25,418 bases of DNA. It comes from Ophiothrix spiculata. Its lineage: Eukaryota; Echinodermata; Ophiuroidea; Amphilepidida; Ophiotrichidae. Every line of letters begins with the position of its first letter. Positions within the stretch are counted from its first letter, which is position 1. Position numbers and translations under genes: made by a program. Where the stretch lies: NCBI GenBank assembly GCA_000969725.1, contig JXSR01S023058.1. One strand, written 5' to 3'. Positions 19,008-25,418 of the stretch are shown here, piece by piece. The notes below the pieces were generated by a model. It was not told where the DNA came from, made no database searches, and worked only from the letters and a program-made list of their open reading frames with translations.

Positions 19008-19139
19008 GTACATTGATAGGAGCAAAGGTGCTTTCTCTTTGTATGCCAGATATTTACATTGTCGTTGTTGCCATATTAGATAGCATGATTGGTTTAGCTT
19101 TTACTGCTCTTGCAAAAGATACGGCCTTTTTGTTTGTTG
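19008..19139 (+). CDS. SLC46-like transporter, exon encoding TM8-TM9
   Basis: 132 bases between CCATGCAG and GTAAGTAA. With the G carried from the previous exon it reads GTLIGAKVLSLCMPDIYIVVV, then AILDSMIGLAFTALAKDT and AFLFVG. Both ends are phase 1, matching its neighbours, and no stop appears in frame. Two hydrophobic stretches fit the end of TM8 and TM9 of a 12-TM major facilitator. Codon use and splice sites look normal, so constraint seems to have acted on this exon despite the upstream frame break. Confidence 0.85.
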
Positions 19140-19995
19140 GTAAGTAACTGGGTGAATCAAAGGATCCATCACAACCAGGGATTTGCATGGGACTATGACA
19201 AGTTGAAATAAGTTATCTTAATCGCCGCTGTGGGTTATGGTTATGTATATACCTGATTTGTTTAACCACGAGAATCTTTCACCGAAGGGCTTTCACAGAA
19301 GTCAAATTAAGATTCTGGCACACATCGATGTATAGAGTCAAACATTCACCTAACTCATTACGCCGCAGTTGGCAAAAGTACGTTCAATTCGTTATCCATA
19401 CGATTTTGAGCAACTTATATGCATACGTTTAATTCGTTGTCCATACGGTGGCGTACTGGGTGGCGTCCATTAGACATACGTTCAATACGTAAAATATTTC
19501 TCTGTAAGGCGTACGTTAGTTGACCCTAATAAGTTAATGTATGACGGGGCCGTAAAGTTGGGTCATTTAATGCTTACAAGTGTGAATGCTCCTACTGAAG
19601 CTTTGATATTGATGTATGTGCGCAGACGATGACGATCTCATCCAATTTCAATTTGTAAAACCGAAAGTCGCGACAGCCATGAACAAAAATGCATAACGCA
19701 GCTTAAAGAGCTGATCTAAAATAGTAAGAAATTTACAAAAAATGAAATATATACACGGGAGTTCGATATTGAACTCCCAACGGATTAGGGTTTAACGTTT
19801 TGATTAATATCATAAGAAGTACTTAAAACGGTGGGTTTTTTAAAATTCATATGACATGTAATTGTTAGGCCGTGGTGAATTTGTGAATTTAAATTCAATC
19901 AAATCACGTCCGTACCTCCCGTGCATGGTACGTTATTTTAGATACTGATTTCTAAACTAGTATGTAAATGTTTAGATGTTAATGATATTTTTCAG
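19140..19995 (+). other. SLC46-like gene, intron 2
   Basis: GTAAGT to TTTTTCAG. It carries a degraded relative of the 9103-9370 MITE (about 19312-19560) and a perfect 8-bp hairpin GGGAGTTC-GATATT-GAACTCCC at 19757-19778. Confidence 0.8.
19312..19560. mobile_element. Degraded relative of the 9103-9370 foldback MITE
   Basis: Shares TCTGGCACACATCGATGTATAGAG with the left end of the 9103 element (CTGTCACACATCACCGTATAGAG). It also shares, in order, ACGTTCAATTCGTTATCCATACG, ATACGTTTAATTCGTTGTCCATACGGTGG and ATACGTTCAATACGT. The right TIR is strongly decayed. Confidence 0.65.
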
Positions 19996-20079
19996 GAAGT
20001 ATCGTAGCATTGCTACGGGGCTTGACGCTTCCTGTTTTCAAGGCATCGATGTCAAAACTATTCAAAGAAAATGAACAAG
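19996..20079 (+). CDS. SLC46-like transporter, exon encoding TM10 region
   Basis: 84 bases between TTTTTCAG and GTAAGC, phase 1 at both ends. It reads G|SIVALLRGLTLPVFKASMSK then LFKENEQG. The 'LR...P..KA..SK......EQG' layout is the conserved TM10 to cytoplasmic-loop segment in SLC46 and related MFS proteins, where the loop before TM11 contains Ser-Lys and Glu-Gln-Gly. No lesion is seen. This small exon would be missed by a simple open-frame scan. Confidence 0.85.
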
Positions 20080-20222
20080 GTAAGCAGTTGTCCCCTTTTT
20101 TCATGCTTTTGGACGTGAAGGAAGTCAATTCTGTGTTTAGATAGAATGAAATGAAATTCATCTCGGGCTGTGCAATATTTTTCTTGATTTCTGTAAAACA
20201 ATACTAATTGGTAATCGTGGTA

Positions 20223-20296
20223 ATGTTCCTTATACTACCCTCAACTTGAAGATTGCATCTTGATCGGGTATAAAATTTAAATATGCATCAGTTATA
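20223..20296 (+). repeat. Direct repeat A (copy 1), interrupted by the foldback element
   Basis: CCTCAACTTGAAGATTGCAT and its context through GCATCAGTTATA match 22040-22118 closely. The foldback starts immediately after the final TA. Confidence 0.85.
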
Positions 20297-21585
20297 CAGT
20301 GTGTCCCAGAATGAAGTTATCAAGATTTCAATTTCAACATAACACAAAAACTAATATATTCCAGACACTGAAAGTTTGTGACAATCATGCCTAATGTCTC
20401 TACTTGCTTTGATGTAAAGATGAGGAAAATCCATGCAATAATTATCTAGAAGTGAGCGTTTGAAGCTCAAAAGGGCTTTGGACACTTTTCCCACTTTGGA
20501 GAGGTCGTAAAAATCCAGCGGAAATTTGCAGGGGAAATATGCGAGCTAGGATATCATCTAATACCAATATTTCTGTTTTGTTTCGTATGTTGCTTCTCCT
20601 TGATGATGCCTTGGAGTCTTAATAAACTTTCAGTAGAATGTAATTTCGGCTTCTACCTTGGCGTCCACACGCTACTTTTTTGCAGTTCCTTCTGTCATCC
20701 GATACCATCAGCTTTTATTTTCTGACATTTTTAAGATGGAATACTTGTGCGATGGGGATATCTGGCTCCTTGTAATGTTAAATAAATCTTTCCATTGTTT
20801 CAATGATACCTACACTTTCCAGGTATTGGTCAATCATGATACTCTTTTCTCCATTGACAAATGAGGTTTGAATTACCATATTCCTACAACTACTGCTATC
20901 AGGATACCAGCCCTTTAGCGTACTTTCAAATTACCCGCTCAATGATTTTCCTAAACGATTACCTAATAAAATATTAAATGATTTTTGCAGATGAAAAGAA
21001 ACCAGATTTGGGTTAATTTAATCTTGAAAACAAAGACACTTATAATTGGACAAATATTATCATGACTATGTCTGTAATGATGACGTTCTTGTTGCATGCA
21101 CTCTTAAAAAGAAAGGATCAAATTTGATCCCATAAAGTATTAAATATGAGCTTACCCTTTTTGGGATCAATTTTGATCCAAATTCTCCTCAAATTTGATC
21201 CTTTTTGGATCAAAAAGGAGTGTATTTGATCCGAAAAGGATCAAATTTGAGGAAAATTTTGGATCAAAATTGATCCAAAAAAGGGTAAGCTCATATTTGA
21301 TACTTTATGGGATCAATTTGATCCTTTCCTTTTAAGAGTGTGGTTATGCTGCAAATCTCCGTTGAATTTCTGCAACTTTACCTAAACTGGGAAAAGTGTC
21401 CAAACCCCTCTGGAGCTTCAAATGCTCATTTCTATAGAAAAGTAATGCATGAATTTTCTTTATTTTTACACCACACAAAGTCAAGACTTCAGGCATGATT
21501 GACACTAAGTTTCATTGTCTGAAACTATTTGGTTTTTGAACTGTGTGATGTTGAAATCTTGATAACTTTATTCTGGGACACACTG
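20297..21585. mobile_element. 1.29-kb foldback DNA transposon with TA target duplication
   Basis: Begins CAGTGTGTCCCAGAATGAAG and ends with the inverse of CAGTGTGTCCCAGAATAAAG. The first 35 bases differ at one position. TA precedes (20295-20296) and follows (21586-21587), the duplication typical of Tc1/mariner elements. The arms continue for about 235 bases (20297-20530 and 21350-21585) with indels, sharing GGGAAAAGTGTCCAAA-type and TCAGGCATGATTGACA-type segments in inverse order. The middle (20531-21098) shows no transposase. A second palindrome is inserted beside the right arm. It lies inside the transporter intron. Confidence 0.8.
21099..21340. mobile_element. Nested 242-bp near-perfect palindrome (foldback MITE)
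   Basis: Ends are CACTCTTAAAA and TTTTAAGAGTG. The arms of about 105 bases match almost completely: GGATCAAATTTGATCC, ATATGAGCTTACCCTTTTT, then GGATCAATTTTGATCC, each repeated in inverse. Almost every 20-30 bases a GGATCAAA/TTTGATCC dyad recurs. There is essentially no loop. The CACTCTTAAAA termini recall widespread CACTA-like/non-autonomous families, but I cannot assign one. The high arm identity suggests it is younger than the outer element. Confidence 0.85.
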
Positions 21586-21587
21586 TA

Positions 21588-22039
21588 TATAGGTCATATT
21601 ATGTAATTTTTGTGGAGGTATATACATATTTCACTGAAGCAACAGTTAGTCTGTCTATCCAGATCTCTTGGGGTGCTACTCACATTGACATATAACTGCC
21701 TGCCTTTTGGGTGCCCTCCCAGATTTTGGTATATCGAGTTTTCATAACAGATGAACGCGCCTAATTTCGGTTAATTTTGCTTTTCCATCAACATTTGTGC
21801 ACTGATGCGTGGGGTTTTGAGCCAATAGAGATGGTCAATTTTTCAGAGGCTGGCAAACACATATATGCTTGAACTTTTAAAGACCCTTATATTCCATGCA
21901 ATATGTTCTGGGTTACATCATGGCGAAATAAGACTTGCATAAAAATATCACCTCAGGACAATTTACATCATCCTTGAGATATAAAAATATCCCATAAAAT
22001 GATAAATATACATCCTCGTTAAGGATTCTACAAACAGAA
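21588..22039. other. Intronic sequence, nothing recognised
   Basis: AT-rich with no clear repeat structure and no exon signal. Confidence 0.45.
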
Positions 22040-22118
22040 CGTTCATTATACTATCCTCAACTTGAAGATTGCATCTTGATCGATTGTAAAATTTAAAATT
22101 ATATGCACATCAGTTATA
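22040..22118 (+). repeat. Direct repeat A (copy 2), uninterrupted
   Basis: Matches 20223-20296 over about 75 bases with a few substitutions and a small indel, ending CATCAGTTATA. It lacks the foldback element at the equivalent TA, so it serves as a paralogous empty site. Confidence 0.85.
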
Positions 22119-24362
22119 TATTTCCTTTGCGATGACGCAATTTTCAACTGATGCTGTAGCCGAAACAACTTTTTGATGATAACTAAATGTTATCAATTCC
22201 CTGTAGAAGTGTTGCCGTAATTGGGTCATTTCCAGAAGTCCGAAAAATATTCACGTAGCTCATGATAGCAATTTGAATAATGTGTGATAAAATTACTCAA
22301 TCGCCTAAAGAAGGGCTATGTAATCGCTGTAAGCGGCGCAGATAGTTTAGTCCGGTTTTATCGTCTATCTAGTATTAGCATACAATAACAACTAGTTATT
22401 ATTATCACAAGTTCGCTCCGATATGCCGTCACTCAGTCATGTCCTATATGCGTGTGTTATTTGTTAACACGGAATTAACATTTCTGCCTTGTGGCACCTG
22501 GCCTATTAAAGTGTCATTTTAGGTACATTCCGTCCCGTCCATCTCTTCCATCACATCCGTCTCTTCCTAGAGGGCTCTTATACAGCGGCACCAAGGTGAT
22601 GGCACTTCAAAACCAGTCGTGAAAAAAATGCGACTTCTATAAACTAAGCAAGGTCACGAGAAGCAGATGATGGCACTAAACAGCCATAACCCCCCCCCCC
22701 CCCCACATATTAGGAGGCTAGAATTTTATCAGAATCAGTATTTTAGAAGTATGAGCAGCTCATTTGAGAAAAAAATGTTGGTTTTTAGTTACTCTTAAGA
22801 TTATTTTTAAAACAAAACCAGGGAATCTGTTTGCCAACCGTATCAAATTTATCCGGAATAGCCATGTACCACCATTGCGTTTCTCGCATTGCACACGCAC
22901 ATACTTTGCAGATCACAGTATAACCCAATTCGAAACCATTACTGCGGTGTCCCCGATGACCAAATACGGCCAAAGATCGGGGTACTTATACCGACCAGTA
23001 AATTGGATACATTTCATAAAGCACAATGTATACTGTCATGTATGTAGTTCATGCATTACTTGTCTCATTCAAATGTCCCGGAATGTATTAATAGAGGGCC
23101 AAACACAGTAATCGCTCGGCGGATTCGTGATAGTAATAAGCGTAGTTTTTACTAAATGAGGGTTATGCTATCTTAGTATGGCCGTACAGCTTTTAGACTA
23201 TGCGTTAACAATTAAACGACTTTCGGTTAAAGCTACTAAATTACAATTTAATAACCCCCTTCTATAACACATAATAAAGACAACTCACCCTTGGTTTCTA
23301 AGGCATGTAAATATAGGACACTTCATTAACTAGCCTGAGTTCTAAAACGAAACAACTATGCCAAGGTAGCTCTGTGTATGGAGGAAGTATCTTATTTATT
23401 TCGTATATTGACTCGGCCGTTTCAAAATGAAATGTCTGACAAAGGTGAGCCTTTTCATGGATTCAACTGACACTAAATATTATTGCCCTTTTACGGACAC
23501 CTCCGCATATGGTAACTTTCTAACTTTGAAATGTCTCGTCACAATGAAGGAAAATAAACTATAATGTAAACACGCTTATGAAAGGTTTTTTGTTTAAAAA
23601 TTTGTTAACCGTGCAGTGGTAAAGTTGTTGAAGGAACCATGAGTTGCAGGAAGTTCCGGTTTTTGTTTTGTTTTGTTTTGTTTTTTCATTTTGTACACAT
23701 TTTCTGTGGTTCAAAATGAATTTCTGTAAACTAAGAACAGTTTTGTGTCATTTCAACATTTATGTTTAGGAGTGCAATGTTACAAATATTTCATCTCGAA
23801 AAAAATGAAAATGTATTATCCTAAAAGGGAATAATGCGAATGTCAAAACATTCACCTTTTGTTTATTTTGTGTAACATCTTTTCAGCAGATCTTTGTCAT
23901 TTTATTTCATTTTATACGAGAATTTTATATTTTACAAATGTAACCGATTGTAATGATGATAATAATAAAACTTTCGATCTCCAAATCCAGTTCCCAATTA
24001 ATATAATTTATTCAAAAAAATCGTTAAATGTAGGCCTACATAGCTTCTGAGATGTAAAACATGCCTTCATGATATTTAGAGACTGCATGGTTCTTGGGTC
24101 GAAGTTATTCAAGCTGCAATTTGACCTCTAAATATGCTAATTAAGTGCCTATTTTGAGCATTTTTATTTGTTTCTTTTTTCCTTTTAAAAAGCAACTTTA
24201 GTATTATAATGGGAAGTAAAAGTTAATTAACAGATCAATTCCAGTAGCTTTGCTGTTAGAAAATTGTAAATAAGTTGCTCTTTAGTTAGTTGATTGTATA
24301 AGGCCTTATGTCATGTATGTAGTTATACTTTACACGTATTTGTTGTTATAATGTTTGAACAG
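22119..24362. other. Intronic sequence with C15 run and (GTTTT)n microsatellite
   Basis: Holds C15 at 22690-22704, about five units of GTTTT near 23661-23686, and a TAGGCCTA-type octamer near 24032. The 115-codon plus frame at 22764-23111 and the minus frame beneath it are not recognised. No additional transporter exon is required here. Confidence 0.5.
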
Positions 24363-24519
24363 GAACTCTGTTTGCGTGTTTTGGGAGCGTTCAAGGCATA
24401 GCGAACCTAATCGCACCATTCATGACTACGGCCGTGTATGGTGCTACTGTCAAGTTCTGGCCACCATTTGTTTTCTACTACTTGATCGGAATGATGATGA
24501 TCCCACTGTGTCTAGTATG
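24363..24519 (+). CDS. SLC46-like transporter, exon encoding TM11-TM12
   Basis: 157 bases after TTTGAACAG; enters in phase 1. Reads G|TLFACFGSVQGIANLIAPFM, then TTAVYGATVKFWPPFVFYY and LIGMMMIPLCLV. These are the TM11 and TM12 segments: GSVQ..A....P and the short aromatic loop before TM12 are family-like. At the end, TATG|GTGAGT is an ideal donor, leaving phase 2. If unspliced, the frame would give one Trp and then TGA (24521-24523), so a protein could also end right after TM12. Counting all exons gives roughly 490 residues, slightly longer than typical SLC46 proteins because of the long acidic N-tail. Confidence 0.8.
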
Positions 24520-25080
24520 GTGAGTATGGTAGTTCGGTTATGCACCATTTGTTTTCTGATATTTGATTGGATGGGACTGTAGAATGTTTCTCGTTTGGCA
24601 AGTTTCGGTCCAACAGGCTGCCGGTGTTGCACCTGCGGTCTGCTTTTCTTGTTTTTATTTTTGAATAACTTAACTGAGAAGAAGCTGTGAATCGAAAAAC
24701 ATTAACTGACTAGGAATAAACATTCCACAATCTAAAACCGCTTAAAGTTGCCGAATTTAACAGAGTATTTTAATTCAGTATTGCCTGATTTAGCATGTGA
24801 CATTGCCTAAATGGGCAAGGTTGCCATTTTGGGCAGTCGGTCCGGACTGTACAATATAAACCATTCGTTATAGAATGCAGATATCATGCATTATATGTAT
24901 TGTTACGGTCAAAGATGTTAAATGACCAAGGCCAAAATCACCTTACGGGTTCTTAAATGAAACAAAATAAATACACTGAAATTTGGATTAAGTTTTAACA
25001 ATTTAATACATGTTATATCGCTTAGCACAAATAAAACACTTATAAATATCTAAACTTTGCCTTATATAATGAATTTACAG
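24520..25080 (+). other. Putative intron 4, with partial copy of the TM12 coding stretch
   Basis: GTGAGT to TTTACAG. CACCATTTGTTTTCT at 24543-24557 repeats exactly the word at 24462-24476 in the exon, followed by a similar stretch (ATTTGATTGGA versus ACTTGATCGGA). This looks like a small local duplication across the exon-intron boundary. Confidence 0.45.
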
Positions 25081-25150
25081 TTTTGAGATACCGCTGCGAA
25101 ATCCGCGCGATCCTAGGATATTTAAAAAATGTTTATATTCCACGCTATAG
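25081..25150 (+). CDS. Possible terminal exon of the SLC46-like transporter
   Basis: Follows AATTTACAG. Joined to the preceding TG in phase 2 it reads C-F-E-I-P-L-R-N-P-R-D and on to a stop (TAG 25148-25150), a basic, hydrophilic tail of about 22 residues suited to a cytoplasmic C-terminus. There is no family motif to confirm it. The true last exon may lie beyond the window, or the gene may end at the TGA straight after TM12. Confidence 0.3.
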
Positions 25151-25418
25151 TCCGAGATTGTTCATTAATGTCCACGGCATTAAAATCTTGAAAAACTTGC
25201 AGGCGTATTCTTGCAATTCACAAGTTCCGGAATCCAGCTGGCAAAAGGTAAATCCAAAACTTTTCTTGCGAAATCAAATGGTGATTCCCATACAATAGTC
25301 CAGCAATCACAACGAAGCTCCACTTGGCTTAAAAGCTGAATCCAACGCACATAATCCACTCGGAAATTAAATATTAAAATAACAGTTTGTCTTTAATTCT
25401 CCATCCGTTGTACCGTAC
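25151..25418. other. No further feature identified; possible 3' UTR
   Basis: If the terminal exon is right, this is 3' UTR or downstream sequence. No clear AATAAA signal was seen before the window ends. Confidence 0.35.

Larger units (their letters stand above)
20080..24362 (+). other. SLC46-like gene, long intron 3 (4.3 kb)
   Basis: GTAAGC to TTTGAACAG. Phase 1 is preserved across it. It houses the 1.29-kb foldback with nested palindrome, a 75-bp direct repeat pair, a C15 run and a (GTTTT)n microsatellite. Open frames inside (for example plus strand 22764-23111) show no domain or splice support. Confidence 0.75.

Noticed and set aside
22764..23111. 115-codon frame in the long transporter intron
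   Set aside because: No domain recognised and not needed to keep the transporter frame; likely chance.
1..25418. CRISPR array, prokaryotic operon or phage region
   Set aside because: No regularly spaced direct repeats with unique spacers, no long contiguous prokaryotic genes; spliced genes and SINEs show the DNA is eukaryotic.

Overview
The window looks like eukaryotic, gene-poor, repeat-rich DNA from a marine invertebrate, most plausibly an echinoderm or another non-vertebrate deuterostome. Reasons: AT-rich intergenic sequence, spliced genes with GT/AG introns, tRNA-derived SINE heads, many terminal-inverted-repeat (TIR) and foldback elements, long poly-C/poly-G tracts, and the recurring TAGGCCTA-type octamer (near 183, 1732 and 24032). 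The taxon is inferred from sequence style, not from a database match.

Two protein-coding genes can be supported. (1) On the minus strand, one exon near 6026-6214 carries the N-terminal domain of an isopenicillin-N-synthase-like 2-oxoglutarate/Fe(II) dioxygenase (start codon 6190-6188, phase-0 donor after 6026). I could not find its catalytic exons. (2) On the plus strand, a multi-exon SLC46-type (proton-coupled folate transporter-like) major facilitator gene occupies about 16.1 to 24.5 kb or beyond. Its exons are 16139-17247, 19008-19139, 19996-20079 and 24363-24519, with a possible last exon at 25081-25150. Splice phases agree across all internal junctions (1, 1, 1). The large first coding exon holds a frameshift near 16822-16827, right after the conserved 'YVAD...NR' segment, so the copy as given is broken, polymorphic or mis-assembled.

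The rest is mostly mobile-element debris. From left to right: a ~750-bp TIR element (446-1196); a ~1.67-kb element with TTAA at both ends (2117-3789) and an internal tandem duplication; a polypurine tract; two direct copies of a G-run/C-run-bounded element (4981-5342, 5444-5865) and an inverted third copy (8541-8800); a tRNA-Gln-like sequence with a T-run (6960-7041); a 268-bp TTAA foldback MITE (9103-9370) with a degraded relative in an SLC46 intron (about 19312-19560); two opposed tRNA-derived SINE heads (11202-11640); a third tRNA-like sequence (12772-12840); a ~750-bp foldback (13907-14660); a 65-bp-arm hairpin upstream of the transporter (15612-15806); a SINE plus inverted duplication in SLC46 intron 1 (about 17990-18375); and a 1.29-kb foldback in its long intron (20297-21585) with a second near-perfect 242-bp palindrome nested inside (21099-21340).

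No complete new gene system is evident. The most distinctive property is the density of inverted-repeat (hairpin-forming) DNA, including nested hairpins inside a transcribed intron, next to a transporter gene with a frame-disrupting lesion.
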